From Bacillus paralicheniformis (GTDB taxonomy: Bacteria > Bacillota > Bacilli > Bacillales > Bacillaceae), in the NCBI RefSeq assembly GCF_001042485.2, contig NZ_LBMN02000004.1:124001-188000 (forward strand): 64,000 nucleotides of DNA. Direction: 5' to 3'. A model generated the notes under the pieces. That model worked only from the letters and a program-made list of their open reading frames with translations. It did no database searches and was not told the DNA's origin. The position numbers were made by a program, and so were the translations under genes. Shown here in pieces: positions 9,740-21,932 of this stretch (positions are counted from its first letter, which is position 1; every line of letters begins with the position of its first letter).

Positions 9740-9768
9740 CCGAGCGGCGCGGTTCCCGCGCTGTTCGG
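9740..9768 (+). repeat. Strong hairpin between iolA and iolB
   Basis: A 13-bp stem with two G-U pairs (CCGAGCGGCGCGG / CCGCGCTGTTCGG, 3-nt loop) lies in the 74-nt iolA-iolB gap. No U tract follows, so it is more likely an RNA-stability or processing element than a terminator. Confidence 0.6.
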
Positions 9769-9802
9769 ATCATGTTTCAAGTTTGAAAAGGAGGCTTTAT
9801 CC

Positions 9803-10618
9803 ATGAGTCATTTGTTGCGCAAGCCGCAGGCGAATGAGCTGTCACAAGGCGTGAAGCTTGTACACGAAGTGAAAAAATCGAATTCGGATCTCAGTTATGT
9901 CGAGTTTAAAGTCCTTGATCTCGCACCGGGATCCAGCTATGAAGAATCGCTGAGCAAACAAGAATGCTGCATCGTCGCGCTTACCGGAAAGATTACCGTA
10001 ACCGATCATGAACAGACATTTGAAAATATCGGCACGAGAGAAAGCGTTTTCGAAAGAAAGCCGACCGACAGCGTGTATGTGTCAAATGACCGCAAGTTCG
10101 GCATTACCGCGGTTACAGAGGCAAGAGTTGCCCTGTGCTATTCCCCTTCTGAAAATCAGCTGCCGACGAAACTGATCAAAGCTGAAGACAACGGTATTGA
10201 AAACCGCGGGAAATTCAGCAATAAACGAACCGTTCATAACATACTTCCGGATTCAGATCCTTCAGCGAACAGCCTTTTAGTCGTCGAAGTCTACACTGAA
10301 AGCGGAAACTGGTCCAGCTATCCGCCGCACAAGCATGATCAAGACAACCTGCCTGAAGAGTCCTTTTTAGAAGAAACATACTACCATGAACTTGACCCAC
10401 AGCAAGGCTTTGTATTTCAGCGCGTCTACACAGATGACCGTTCTATCGACGAGACGATGACTGTTGAAAATGGAAACGTTGTCATCGTGCCGGCCGGATA
10501 CCATCCTGTCGGGGTGCCTGACGGATACACATCCTATTATTTAAACGTGATGGCAGGGCCGACGCGGAAATGGAAGTTTCATAACGACCCTGACCATGAA
10601 TGGATTTTGGAACGCTAA
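9803..10618 (+). CDS. iolB: IolB, 5-deoxy-glucuronate isomerase
   Basis: This enzyme isomerises 5-deoxy-glucuronate to 2-deoxy-5-keto-gluconate. It has 271 aa, the length I recall for B. subtilis IolB, from the ATG at 9803 (MSHLLRKPQANE) behind AAAGGAGG; the ORF extension to 9731 runs through the hairpin and is not used. It is a double cupin protein, with metal-ligand residues in the YPPHKHDQDN and EETYYHELDPQQG stretches. Within its 3' part, 10471-10484 resembles the internal iolB cre of B. subtilis. Confidence 0.94.
   Translation: MSHLLRKPQANELSQGVKLVHEVKKSNSDLSYVEFKVLDLAPGSSYEESLSKQECCIVALTGKITVTDHEQTFENIGTRESVFERKPTDSVYVSNDRKFGITAVTEARVALCYSPSENQLPTKLIKAEDNGIENRGKFSNKRTVHNILPDSDPSANSLLVVEVYTESGNWSSYPPHKHDQDNLPEESFLEETYYHELDPQQGFVFQRVYTDDRSIDETMTVENGNVVIVPAGYHPVGVPDGYTSYYLNVMAGPTRKWKFHNDPDHEWILER
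10471..10484 (+). promoter_or_regulatory. Possible internal cre within iolB
   Basis: TGGAAACGTTGTCA differs from the cre consensus at two positions. In B. subtilis a functional cre lies inside iolB; the shared location and similarity suggest conservation, but the match is imperfect. Confidence 0.4.
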
Positions 10619-10645
10619 CAATAAGGCAAGGAGAGGCTGTTGAAG

Positions 10646-11623
10646 ATGAGGTATACGTTTAATGAAGAGAAAGAATTTGACATTGTAGCGATCGGCCGCG
10701 CATGTATCGATTTAAACGCAGTCGAATACAACAGGCCGATGGAGCAGACGATGACATTTTCAAAATATGTCGGCGGCTCCCCGGCTAATATTGCAATCGG
10801 CAGTTCCAAATTAGGATTGAAGACCGGCTTTATCGGGAAGATTCCGGATGACCAGCACGGCAGATTCATCGAAACCTATATGAGAAATACGGGTGTCGAT
10901 ACGTCACAAATGGCGGTTGATAAAGACGGACATAAAGCGGGGCTTGCTTTCACAGAAATTTTAAGCCCTGAAGAATGCAGCATTTTAATGTACAGGGATG
11001 ATGTTGCAGATCTTTACCTTGCCCCTTCTGAAGTGAACGAAGACTATATTGCAAAATCGAAGATGCTTCTTGTGTCAGGTACGGCGCTGGCTAAAAGCCC
11101 TTCCCGCGAAGCGGTGCTGAAAGCCGTGCAGCTGGCGAAAAAGCATCAAGTGAAAGTGGTCTTTGAGCTTGACTATCGTCCATATACGTGGACATCTGCG
11201 GAGGAAACGTCCGTTTACTATACGCTTGTTGCCGAACAATCAGACATTGTCATCGGAACGCGTGATGAGTTTGATGTAATGGAAAATAAGAGCGGCGGCA
11301 GCAATGAAGAATCTGTTCAGCATTTGTTTGCACATTCCGCAGATCTTGTCGTTATCAAGCACGGTGTCGAAGGTTCATATGCATACAGCAAATCCGGAGG
11401 CATCTTCCGGGCGAAAGCATACAAAACGAAGGTCTTAAAAACGTTTGGAGCGGGGGATTCATACGCTTCCGCTTTCCTCTACGGACTCGTTTCAGGCAAA
11501 GATATTGAAACTGCGCTGAAATACGGAAGCGCTTCCGCATCCATTGTTGTTTCCAAGCACAGCTCATCTGAAGCGATGCCGACAGTCGCCGAGATTGAAG
11601 AGCTTATCGCGGCTCAGTCTTAA
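10646..11623 (+). CDS. iolC: IolC, 5-dehydro-2-deoxygluconokinase
   Basis: This PfkB-family kinase of 325 aa phosphorylates 2-deoxy-5-keto-gluconate to its 6-phosphate, the inducer of the regulon. PfkB signatures are SKYVGGSPANIAIG near residue 45 and the C-terminal KTFGAGDSYASAF, holding the catalytic Asp. I chose the ATG at 10646 (MRYTFNEEK) because it gives the family length; a TTG at 10640 is better spaced from the AAGGAG site and could be the true start, adding two residues. It lies 27 nt after iolB. Confidence 0.94.
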   Translation: MRYTFNEEKEFDIVAIGRACIDLNAVEYNRPMEQTMTFSKYVGGSPANIAIGSSKLGLKTGFIGKIPDDQHGRFIETYMRNTGVDTSQMAVDKDGHKAGLAFTEILSPEECSILMYRDDVADLYLAPSEVNEDYIAKSKMLLVSGTALAKSPSREAVLKAVQLAKKHQVKVVFELDYRPYTWTSAEETSVYYTLVAEQSDIVIGTRDEFDVMENKSGGSNEESVQHLFAHSADLVVIKHGVEGSYAYSKSGGIFRAKAYKTKVLKTFGAGDSYASAFLYGLVSGKDIETALKYGSASASIVVSKHSSSEAMPTVAEIEELIAAQS

Positions 11624-11654
11624 ATGAAGAATATGAATAAAGGTGGGATCGTTT

Positions 11655-13568
11655 GTGGGCAAGAAAATACGTTTAACCACAGCACAAGCGTTAATTAAAT
11701 TCTTAAATCAGCAGTACATCCATGTAGATGGTGAAGAAACACCGTTTGTCGAGGGGATCTTTACGATTTTCGGCCATGGGAACGTCGTTGGCATCGGCCA
11801 GGCGCTTGAACAGGATGCGGGTCATTTAAAGGTGTTTCAAGGCAAGAATGAGCAGGGAATGGCACATGCGGCAATGGCTTACAGCAAGCAGATGCTGAGG
11901 AGGAAGATCTATGCTGTATCAACATCAGTCGGACCGGGAGCAGCTAACCTTGTGGCAGCTGCAGGTACGGCGCTTGCGAACAATATTCCGGTCCTCTTGA
12001 TTCCGGCCGATACATTTGCAACAAGACAGCCTGATCCTGTTCTTCAGCAAGTAGAACAGGAATACAGTGCGGCGATTACGACGAACGATGCTTTGAAGCC
12101 TGTTTCGAGATATTGGGACCGGATTACGCGCCCTGAACAGTTGATGAGCAGTCTGATTCGCGCTTTTGAAGTGATGACAGATCCTGCAAAGGCGGGTCCT
12201 GCAACGATTTGCATTTCTCAAGATGTTGAAGGGGAAGCCTATGATTTCGATGAAAGCTTTTTTGAGAAACGCGTTCACTATATTGATCGCAAAGAGCCGA
12301 GCGAGCGTGAACTGAAGGGAGCGGCGGAGCTGATCAAGTCGAGCAAAAAACCGCTCATCTTGGTCGGCGGCGGAGCGAAATATTCCGGAGCGCGCGACGA
12401 ATTGATCGCCATGTCTGAAGCTTACAATATTCCGCTGGTGGAAACCCAGGCCGGGAAATCCACAGTGGAAGCTGATTTTGCCAACAACTTGGGCGGAATG
12501 GGCATCACAGGTACGCTGGCGGCAAACAAAGCGGCTCGCGAGGCTGACTTGATCATCGGAATCGGCACGCGCTACACCGATTTCGCGACATCATCAAAAA
12601 CCGCTTTTGACTTTGACAACTCAAAGTTTTTAAACATCAATGTCAGCAGAATGCAGGCATATAAACTGGATGCTTTCCAAGTCGTTGCCGATGCAAAAGT
12701 AACGCTCGGCAAGCTGCACGGTTTATTGGAAGGCTATAAGAGCGAATTCGGTTCAATCATCAAGGAACTGAAAGACGAGTGGCTTGCTGAGCGTGACCGT
12801 TTGAGCAAGGTAACATTTAAGCGTGAAAACTTCACACCTGAAATTAAAGATCATTTTTCTCAAGAAATACTCAACGAATACGCGGATGTGCTGCAAACCG
12901 AGCTCCCGCAAACAACGGCATTGCTCGCGATCAATGAAACAGTTGATCCGGACAGCGTCGTCATTTGTTCAGCAGGCTCTTTGCCGGGGGATCTGCAGCG
13001 GCTGTGGCATTCAAACGAACCGAATACGTACCACTTGGAATACGGCTATTCCTGCATGGGATATGAAGTATCGGGAACACTCGGCTTGAAATTGGCTCAT
13101 CCTGATAGAGAGGTTTATTCACTGGTCGGAGACGGAAGCTTCCTGATGCTCCACTCAGAGCTCATTACAGCAATTCAATATAATAAAAAAATCAACGTGC
13201 TGCTCTTTGACAACTCAGGATTCGGCTGTATCAACAACCTGCAAATGGACCATGGAAGCGGCAGCTACTTCTGCGAATTCAGAACAGCAGACAATCAGAT
13301 TCTCAATGTCGACTACGCGAAAGTGGCCGAAGGGTATGGAGCAAAAACCTACAAAGCGAACACGATTGAAGAATTAAAAGCGGCGCTTGAAGATGCCAAA
13401 AAACAAGATGTCTCAACATTGATCGAAATGAAGGTGTTGCCGAAGACGATGACGGACGGCTATGACAGCTGGTGGCACGTAGGTGTTGCAGAGGTTTCCG
13501 AACAGGAAAGCGTGCAAAAGGCGTATGAAGCAAAAGAAAAAATGCTGAAATCTGCAAAGCAGTATTAA
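11655..13568 (+). CDS. iolD: IolD, trihydroxycyclohexane-1,2-dione hydrolase
   Basis: This ThDP-dependent enzyme of 637 aa opens the ring of 3D-(3,5/4)-trihydroxycyclohexane-1,2-dione to give 5-deoxy-glucuronate. The start is the GTG at 11655 (residues [11 protein letters not shown]) after AAAGGTGGG; this length equals that remembered for B. subtilis. The N-terminal Pyr domain has [12 protein letters not shown] and the activating Glu region; the C-terminal PP domain has the ThDP motif starting [12 protein letters not shown] and ending at NN. Confidence 0.95.
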   Translation: MGKKIRLTTAQALIKFLNQQYIHVDGEETPFVEGIFTIFGHGNVVGIGQALEQDAGHLKVFQGKNEQGMAHAAMAYSKQMLRRKIYAVSTSVGPGAANLVAAAGTALANNIPVLLIPADTFATRQPDPVLQQVEQEYSAAITTNDALKPVSRYWDRITRPEQLMSSLIRAFEVMTDPAKAGPATICISQDVEGEAYDFDESFFEKRVHYIDRKEPSERELKGAAELIKSSKKPLILVGGGAKYSGARDELIAMSEAYNIPLVETQAGKSTVEADFANNLGGMGITGTLAANKAAREADLIIGIGTRYTDFATSSKTAFDFDNSKFLNINVSRMQAYKLDAFQVVADAKVTLGKLHGLLEGYKSEFGSIIKELKDEWLAERDRLSKVTFKRENFTPEIKDHFSQEILNEYADVLQTELPQTTALLAINETVDPDSVVICSAGSLPGDLQRLWHSNEPNTYHLEYGYSCMGYEVSGTLGLKLAHPDREVYSLVGDGSFLMLHSELITAIQYNKKINVLLFDNSGFGCINNLQMDHGSGSYFCEFRTADNQILNVDYAKVAEGYGAKTYKANTIEELKAALEDAKKQDVSTLIEMKVLPKTMTDGYDSWWHVGVAEVSEQESVQKAYEAKEKMLKSAKQY

Positions 13569-13581
13569 AGGAGGCACCAGG

Positions 13582-14484
13582 ATGGGCAAGACACAAATTC
13601 TATGGGGCATCGCCCCCATAGGGTGGCGGAACGATGATATTCCGGAAATCGGCGCGGGAAACACACTTCAGCATTTGTTGAGCGACATTGTTGTTGCAGG
13701 CTTTCAAGGCACAGAAGTGGGCGGCTTTTTTCCGGAACCGGCCATTCTCAATAAAGAGCTCGAGCTGCGAAATCTAAGGATTGCCGGCAAGTGGTTCAGC
13801 AGCTATATCATTCGGGACGGCATTGAAGAAGCAGCCAAGGAATTTGCGGCTCACTGCCAGTACTTGAAAGACGTCCATGCCGATGTTGCGGTCGTATCAG
13901 AACAGACGTACAGCGTGCAGGGCCTGAATAAAAACGTGTTTAAAGAAAAACCTTATTTCACCGATGAAGAATGGCAGCGGCTATTTGAAGGGTTAAATCA
14001 CCTCGGGGAAATCGCCGGCCGGTACGGCCTGAAGCTTGTCTATCATCATCACCTCGGCACAGGCGTGCAGACAGAGGAAGAGGTTGACCGGCTCATGGCG
14101 GGAACTGACCCGGCCCTCGTGCACCTTCTGTATGATACTGGGCATGCCTACATTTCAGATGGAAATTATATGAACATACTAGAGAAGCATATGGACCGTA
14201 TTGGCCACGTTCATTTTAAAGACGCGCGCCTCAAGATCATAGAGAAATGCAAGCAGGAAGGAAAATCGTTCCAACAGGCGTTTTTGCAAGGGATGTTCAC
14301 TGTTCCAGGCGATGGCTGCATCGATTTTAGAGAAGTCTATCAAACGCTATTAAAGCACGGCTATTCCGGCTGGATCGTTGTGGAAGCTGAGCAGGATCCC
14401 GATGTTGCCAACCCGCTTGAATACGCATTGATCGCCAGAAAGTACATCGATCGTCACTTGTTGAATGTCCCAGCAACCAATTAG
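13582..14484 (+). CDS. iolE: IolE, scyllo-inosose dehydratase
   Basis: This enzyme dehydrates 2-keto-myo-inositol to the cyclic dione used by IolD. It is a 300-aa protein of the xylose-isomerase-like TIM barrel type, with metal and substrate motifs [27 protein letters not shown] and [11 protein letters not shown] at 13582 after AAGGAGGC, 13 nt downstream of iolD. Confidence 0.95.
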   Translation: MGKTQILWGIAPIGWRNDDIPEIGAGNTLQHLLSDIVVAGFQGTEVGGFFPEPAILNKELELRNLRIAGKWFSSYIIRDGIEEAAKEFAAHCQYLKDVHADVAVVSEQTYSVQGLNKNVFKEKPYFTDEEWQRLFEGLNHLGEIAGRYGLKLVYHHHLGTGVQTEEEVDRLMAGTDPALVHLLYDTGHAYISDGNYMNILEKHMDRIGHVHFKDARLKIIEKCKQEGKSFQQAFLQGMFTVPGDGCIDFREVYQTLLKHGYSGWIVVEAEQDPDVANPLEYALIARKYIDRHLLNVPATN

Positions 14485-14496
14485 GGGGGCTCTAAA

Positions 14497-16859
<2,363 letters not shown>

Positions 16860-16882
16860 AAACTTTCCGAGGAGTGAAAAGT

Positions 16883-17749
16883 ATGAAATTAGCATTGGAT
16901 CCATCGATGTATCGCGATGATTTAACTTTGGAGGAAACGGTCTATAAAACGGCGGAGCTTGGCTACGAATATATCGAACTATCGCCGCGCGAAGATTTTT
17001 GTCCATTCTATAAATATCCGAAAGTCGATTCAGCTAAAATCAAACAATTAAAGCGGCTTTTAAAAGATTCCGGTGTTAAGCTTTCATCGCTCCTTCCGCT
17101 TTACCACTGGGCCGGTCCTGATGAAGATCGCCGTCAGGCAGCGGTGCGCAATTGGAAAAGGGCGATCGAAATTGCGGTTGAGCTTGAAGTCGATTTGATG
17201 AACAGCGAATTCAGCGGTTCAAAATACGATCCTTTAACAAGTGAAGAAAAATTTATCAAATCCATGGATGAGCTTCTGCCAGTCTTTGAAAAAGAAGGCA
17301 TTAAACTCAATCTTCAAGCCCATCCATACGATTTTATCGAAACACACAAAGGTGCGATGGATATGATCCGAGCGCTTGACAAGGACTGGATCAATCTTGT
17401 CTACTCGACTGCGCACACATTCTTCTATGACGACGGAAAAGGCGACATCGAGACAATGTTTGACGAAGCCGGCGACCGCCTCACGCATGTTTTATTTGCA
17501 GATACTTATAATCATAAAGCGGCTCATGGCCTTCGCTACATCGTCAATCCGCCTGACGCGAAAGTAACGGTTCACCAGCATTTGGACATTGGCCAAGGCG
17601 AGGTTGATTTTGATACGATTTTCAGAAAGCTGAGAGAGATGAAGTTTGACGGAATAGCGACGAATGCCGTGTTTGCCTGGGTTGACGAAAGAGCGGATGA
17701 ATCAAGCAGATTCATGCTTGAAAAGCTGAAACAGGAATTACTAGGATAA
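16883..17749 (+). CDS. iolH: IolH, sugar-phosphate isomerase/epimerase-like protein
   Basis: This TIM-barrel protein of 288 aa belongs to the AP-endonuclease-2/xylose-isomerase-like family. Its exact reaction in inositol catabolism is not firmly established. The ATG at 16883 ([13 protein letters not shown]) follows GAGGAG; the long upstream ORF extension overlapping iolG is spurious. Likely metal ligands are in [20 protein letters not shown] and [11 protein letters not shown] strong hairpin follows before iolI. Confidence 0.93.
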   Translation: MKLALDPSMYRDDLTLEETVYKTAELGYEYIELSPREDFCPFYKYPKVDSAKIKQLKRLLKDSGVKLSSLLPLYHWAGPDEDRRQAAVRNWKRAIEIAVELEVDLMNSEFSGSKYDPLTSEEKFIKSMDELLPVFEKEGIKLNLQAHPYDFIETHKGAMDMIRALDKDWINLVYSTAHTFFYDDGKGDIETMFDEAGDRLTHVLFADTYNHKAAHGLRYIVNPPDAKVTVHQHLDIGQGEVDFDTIFRKLREMKFDGIATNAVFAWVDERADESSRFMLEKLKQELLG

Positions 17750-17755
17750 GCCCCT

Positions 17756-17778
17756 GAGTTCGGCGCCCTGCCGAACTC
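17756..17778 (+). repeat. Perfect hairpin between iolH and iolI
   Basis: GAGTTCGGC / GCCGAACTC is a perfect 9-bp stem with a 5-nt loop in the 66-nt iolH-iolI gap. The following bases are not U-rich, so a role in transcript processing or stability is more likely than termination. Confidence 0.6.
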
Positions 17779-17815
17779 TCTCTTCACAAGGATATTTAGA
17801 TAAGGAGAATCTAAT

Positions 17816-18652
17816 ATGAAGCTATGCTTTAATGAAGCAACGACGTTGGAAAATTCAAACCTAGCAAAAGACCTCGAATACTGTGAGAAGCACGGATACG
17901 ATTATATCGAAATCCGGACGATGGATAAGCTGCCCGAATATTTAAAAGACCATTCTCTCTCAGAGTTAGCCGAGTATTTTCAGACGCATCATATTAAGCC
18001 GCTGGCCTTGAATGCCCTTGTCTTTTTCAACAACCGCGATGATAAAGGGCACCGTGAAATCATCGAAGAATTTAAAGGCATGATGGAAACATGCAAAACG
18101 CTTGGAGTGAAATATGTGGTCGCGGTACCGCTTGTCACCGAACAAAAAATCTTAAAAGAAGATATTAAAGCGAGCTCCGTCGAAGTGCTGACAGAGCTGT
18201 CAGTCATCGCGGAGCCGTACGGTGTAAAGATCGCTGTCGAGTTTGTCGGTCATCCGGAGTGCACAGTCAATACGTTCAGCCAGGCCTATGATATCGTCAT
18301 GACCGTGAACCGCGATAATGTCGGCCTTGTTCTTGACAGCTTCCACTTCCATGCAATGGGTTCGGACATTGAGGATTTGAAAAAGGCGGACGGCAAGAAG
18401 ATTTTCATTTATCATATCGATGATACGGAAGACTTCCCAATCGGCTTTTTAAGAGATGAAGACCGCGTTTGGCCGGGACAGGGGGCCATCGACTTGGATG
18501 CCCACTTATCAACTTTGAAAGACATCGGTTTTTCGGATGTCGTGTCAGTTGAATTGTTCAGACCTGAATACTATAAGCTGAGCGCGGAAGAAACGATTCG
18601 AACGGCCAAAGAAACAACAGTTGAAGTTGTTTCAAAATACTTCAAGATTTAA
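17816..18652 (+). CDS. iolI: IolI, inosose isomerase
   Basis: This 278-aa TIM-barrel isomerase interconverts inososes, widening substrate use to D-chiro-inositol. The length equals that remembered for B. subtilis IolI. Metal-binding residues of the family are in VEFVGHPECTVN, LVLDSFHFH, IYHIDDTED and VSVELFRPEY. The ATG at 17816 follows AAGGAGAAT. Confidence 0.95.
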   Translation: MKLCFNEATTLENSNLAKDLEYCEKHGYDYIEIRTMDKLPEYLKDHSLSELAEYFQTHHIKPLALNALVFFNNRDDKGHREIIEEFKGMMETCKTLGVKYVVAVPLVTEQKILKEDIKASSVEVLTELSVIAEPYGVKIAVEFVGHPECTVNTFSQAYDIVMTVNRDNVGLVLDSFHFHAMGSDIEDLKKADGKKIFIYHIDDTEDFPIGFLRDEDRVWPGQGAIDLDAHLSTLKDIGFSDVVSVELFRPEYYKLSAEETIRTAKETTVEVVSKYFKI

Positions 18653-18673
18653 TACGGGATAGGAGGGGTGAAC

Positions 18674-19552
18674 GTGGCTTTCGTTTCCATGAAAGAACTT
18701 CTTCAAGAAGCAAAGGAACATCATTATGCAATCGGTCAATTTAATATTAACGGCCTTCAATGGACAAAAGCGATTCTACAGGCGGCGGAAGAAGAACGGT
18801 CACCTGTCATCGCGGCCGCCTCAGACCGGCTCATCGATTATTTAGGCGGATTTAAGACGGTTTCCGCAATGGTTGCGGCTTTGATTGAGGAAATGTCGAT
18901 CTCCGTTCCCGTCGTCCTTCACCTTGACCATGGCAAAAATCCGGAGCGCTGCAAGCAAGCGATTGACGCCGGTTTTAGCTCAGTCATGATCGACGGCTCG
19001 CATTCACCAATCGATGAAAACATCGCCATGACAAAAGAGGTCGTGTCATACGCCGGAATTCGCAATGTTTCGGTTGAAGCAGAGGTTGGCACCGTAGGGG
19101 GCATGGAAGACGGGCTCATCGGCGGGGTGCAGTATGCCGACATCGGTGAATGCGAACGCATTGTCAAAGAAACCGGTATCGATGCTTTAGCAGCCGCGCT
19201 CGGCTCTGTTCATGGAAAATATCAAGGCGAGCCTAATTTAGGATTTAAGGAAATGGAAGAAATCTCACGGGTGACGGACATTCCGCTTGTTCTTCATGGA
19301 GCTTCGGGCATCCCGGCTGATCAAATCGCTAAAACGATCCGTCTGGGCCATGCGAAAATCAACATTAATACCGAATGCATGGTGGCCTGGACCGAGAAAA
19401 CGCGCAGCATGTTTAAAGACAATCCCGATTTATATGAACCCCGCGCCTATATGACGCCAGGGATCAGCGCAGTCAAAGAAACGGTCAAACATAAAATGAG
19501 AGAATTCGGGTCATCCGGAAAAGCGGTATGCACCCAAAAGATAGAAATATAA
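18674..19552 (+). CDS. iolJ: IolJ, 2-deoxy-5-keto-gluconate-6-phosphate aldolase
   Basis: This class II aldolase of 292 aa splits DKG-6-phosphate to dihydroxyacetone phosphate and malonic semialdehyde, the substrate of IolA. Zinc and substrate motifs are VVLHLDHGK, MIDGSHSPIDEN, EAEVGTVGGMED, LGSVHGKY and VLHGASGIP. The GTG at 18674 (MAFVSMKELL) has the better spacing from AGGAGGGG; a GTG at 18668 is an alternative. Last gene of the operon. Confidence 0.94.
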   Translation: MAFVSMKELLQEAKEHHYAIGQFNINGLQWTKAILQAAEEERSPVIAAASDRLIDYLGGFKTVSAMVAALIEEMSISVPVVLHLDHGKNPERCKQAIDAGFSSVMIDGSHSPIDENIAMTKEVVSYAGIRNVSVEAEVGTVGGMEDGLIGGVQYADIGECERIVKETGIDALAAALGSVHGKYQGEPNLGFKEMEEISRVTDIPLVLHGASGIPADQIAKTIRLGHAKININTECMVAWTEKTRSMFKDNPDLYEPRAYMTPGISAVKETVKHKMREFGSSGKAVCTQKIEI

Positions 19553-19570
19553 TCTAGACCCGTATCGCCT

Positions 19571-19598
19571 CACTCACTTATCGAAGTGAGTGTTTTTT
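19571..19598 (+). terminator. Terminator of the iol operon
   Basis: Perfect 9-bp stem CACTCACTT / AAGTGAGTG, 4-nt loop, followed by a run of T. Confidence 0.9.
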
Positions 19599-19643
19599 TG
19601 TGCGCAGTATTTGTAAAGATATTCTAAAGGTTCAAAAGAATGA

Positions 19644-19672
19644 TTGACTGTAATTGATATAATAGTTATAAT
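19644..19672 (+). promoter_or_regulatory. Promoter of the bacilysin-like five-gene operon
   Basis: TTGACT (19644-19649), 17-bp spacer and TATAAT (19667-19672) give a near-consensus SigA promoter, with a leader of about 80 nt to the first gene. It separates this operon from iol. Confidence 0.75.
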
Positions 19673-19758
19673 TTCCCTCATAATCCATTTTGATCAGAAA
19701 AGATTTTATTTTCTGAAAATAAATGACAGCAAGACAATAACAAAATCAGGTGAATGCT

Positions 19759-20697
19759 ATGCGGACAAACGTTTTAAAGTATCGGGTTCATATTTTATTT
19801 ATCGTATTATGTTTGATCGGCGGGACGACATGGGCTTTTCAAAAAGCCGGGTTGAGTGACAGCCTTCCATTTTGGTCCGCGGGCATGCGGTTTATGATCG
19901 CAAGCATTTTGATCGCGGCGTTTCTTTTGATACGAAGGCAGTTTGTGCTGTCAAAGGAACTGCTGGTGCTGTCGTTTTTGAACGGCATCATGTATTTTTC
20001 CGTTCCATTTGGATCTGTTTATTGGGCCTCTCTTTATTTGCCGAGCGGGTTGGTGTCTATATTAGCGGCTAGCATTTCAGTCTTTGCCCTGATGATCAAC
20101 CGCCTTGTCAAAGGGACACCGGCGACGAAATTGCAGAAATGGGGCATTTGCCTTGCGTTGCTCGGCATTACAATCGTGTTTGGCAATCAGCTGTTGATCA
20201 AAGTCGATGTTATTGAAATCGTCGCCATGATTGTGATTTTGTGTGCGATGTTTGGCTCGGCTTTTATTCAAATCAAAGTACAGCAGAGAATTCGTTCGCT
20301 TCCGATCTTGAGCTTTAACTCCCTTTCGATGCTGAGCGGCGGAGCGGTATTGCTCATCAGCAGCCTCATCTTTGAAAGCGGGACAAGAACGTTTTCCGGC
20401 GTGAGCCTTTATGCGCTGCTTTATTTAGCGGTTGTCGGCTCGATATTGGGTTTTTGGATCAACATTTATCTGCTTAAAAAATGGCACATCTCAAAAGCGA
20501 CTTCCCACTTGTTTATCTCCCCCGTCATTGCGCTTTATATCGGATTTCTGTTTCTGGATGAAAAACTGAATGCGAATATTTATTTAGGAACGCTGTTTGT
20601 CATATTCGGTGTGATGTTCATCAACTTAAAAAAAGAAGAGAGGATCGCGAAAATTGACGATACGAAACAAAAACTTGGCCATCATTTGTCAAAATAA
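19759..20697 (+). CDS. EamA/DMT-family transporter
   Basis: This integral membrane protein of 312 aa has about ten hydrophobic segments arranged as two five-helix repeats, typical of EamA drug/metabolite exporters (ICLIGGTTWAFQKAG-type start, FLFLDEKLNANIYLGTLFVIFGVM near the end). The ATG at 19759 follows AGGTG. Its stop overlaps the ATP-grasp gene by 44 nt, and all five genes of the operon are coupled, so export of the product made by the operon is the likely role. Substrate unknown. Confidence 0.85.
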   Translation: MRTNVLKYRVHILFIVLCLIGGTTWAFQKAGLSDSLPFWSAGMRFMIASILIAAFLLIRRQFVLSKELLVLSFLNGIMYFSVPFGSVYWASLYLPSGLVSILAASISVFALMINRLVKGTPATKLQKWGICLALLGITIVFGNQLLIKVDVIEIVAMIVILCAMFGSAFIQIKVQQRIRSLPILSFNSLSMLSGGAVLLISSLIFESGTRTFSGVSLYALLYLAVVGSILGFWINIYLLKKWHISKATSHLFISPVIALYIGFLFLDEKLNANIYLGTLFVIFGVMFINLKKEERIAKIDDTKQKLGHHLSK

Positions 20698-21931
20698 GCA
20701 CTTGCCGTTTATTTTTGAAGAAGCTGAGCATTTAGGATTGAAGGTCACGTTCTTTTACAATTCAGCCGAAGATTTCCCGGGCAATCTTCCGGCTGTGGAA
20801 CGCTGTGTGCCGCTGCCGTTATTTGAAGATGAAGAAGCGGCGCTGGAAATCGTCAAACAGACATTTGTCGAATTTCCGTTTGACGGCGTTGTGACACTGT
20901 TTGAGCCGGCATTGCCTTTCACGGCAAAAGCCGCTGAAGCTTTGAATCTGCCGGGGCTTTCTTTCACAACAATGGAAAACTGCCGCAATAAAAATAATAC
21001 CCGCAGCATCCTTCAGCAAAACGGCCTGAATACGCCGGTTTTCCACGAGTTCCATACGCTCGCTGATCTCGAAGACAGGAAACTGACTTATCCATTAGTT
21101 GTTAAGCCGGTCAACGGCTTTTCAAGCCAGGGCGTCGTCCGTGTTGATGATAGGAAGGAGCTTGAGGAGGCCGTCAGGAAAGTCGAGGCTGTTAACGAGA
21201 CGGACCTTAATCGATTCGTACACGGCAAAACGGGCATCATAGCCGAGCAATTTATCGATGGGCCGGAATTTGTGATTGAAACGCTGTCGATTCAAGGAAA
21301 CGTACATGTTCTTTCGATTGGATACAAAGGGAACAGCAAAGGTCCGTTTTTTGAAGAAGGCGTCTATATTGCTCCGGCTCAATTGAAAGAAGAGACGCGC
21401 CTTGCGATTGTTAAGGAAGTGACAGGAGCCGTTTCAGCGCTGGGCATTCATCAGGGGCCGGCTCATACGGAGCTGAGGCTGGACAAGGTCGGAACACCTT
21501 ATGTTATCGAGGTGGGCGCCAGAATCGGCGGTTCAGGGGTTTCGCATTACATCGTCAAAGAGAGCACGGGCATCAATTTTATGCAGCTTGTCTTGCAAAA
21601 CGCAATAAAGCCGCTGGAGAGCAGCGAGTTTAAAGAAGAGATCCGGCCTGTAAGGACAGCCGGCAATTATATCATTCCTGTACAGGGCTCCGGCACTTTT
21701 GAAAAAATCGACGGACTGGAAGAAGTCAAACAGAGGCCGGAGGTAAAGCGGGTGTTTCAATTTATTAGAAAAGGCGCGAAAATTCTGCCGTACCCGCATT
21801 TTTCCGGTTATCCCGGATTTATATTCACAAGCCATCATTCATATGAAGAATGCGCAGCTTTCTACCGGGAACTGGATGATGAGCTTCATATCATATATCA
21901 AAATAATTTGACGGGTACAATAGGAGGTTAA
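20654..21931 (+). CDS. ATP-grasp ligase, L-amino acid ligase type
   Basis: This 425-aa ATP-grasp enzyme should form an acyl-phosphate and couple it to an amine. ATP-grasp features are the N-terminal Rossmann-like domain, the ATP lid and lysines in YPLVVKPVNGFSSQG (near residue 145), EQFIDGPEFVIET, and the Mg-binding YVIEVGARIGGSG. The start is the TTG at 20654 behind AGAGAGGA, overlapping the exporter gene. The protein resembles BacD-type ligases; from memory it is very close to the structurally studied B. licheniformis dipeptide ligase BL00235 (Met-Gly forming), which I cannot confirm here. Together with a BacA-like gene and an aminotransferase, it probably makes a dipeptide containing an unusual amino acid. 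Confidence 0.85.
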   Translation: MTIRNKNLAIICQNKHLPFIFEEAEHLGLKVTFFYNSAEDFPGNLPAVERCVPLPLFEDEEAALEIVKQTFVEFPFDGVVTLFEPALPFTAKAAEALNLPGLSFTTMENCRNKNNTRSILQQNGLNTPVFHEFHTLADLEDRKLTYPLVVKPVNGFSSQGVVRVDDRKELEEAVRKVEAVNETDLNRFVHGKTGIIAEQFIDGPEFVIETLSIQGNVHVLSIGYKGNSKGPFFEEGVYIAPAQLKEETRLAIVKEVTGAVSALGIHQGPAHTELRLDKVGTPYVIEVGARIGGSGVSHYIVKESTGINFMQLVLQNAIKPLESSEFKEEIRPVRTAGNYIIPVQGSGTFEKIDGLEEVKQRPEVKRVFQFIRKGAKILPYPHFSGYPGFIFTSHHSYEECAAFYRELDDELHIIYQNNLTGTIGG

Positions 21932-21932
21932 G

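Noticed and set aside
9740..9768. Terminator between iolA and iolB
   Set aside because: The hairpin is strong, but no T run follows, and iolB-iolJ have no other visible promoter.
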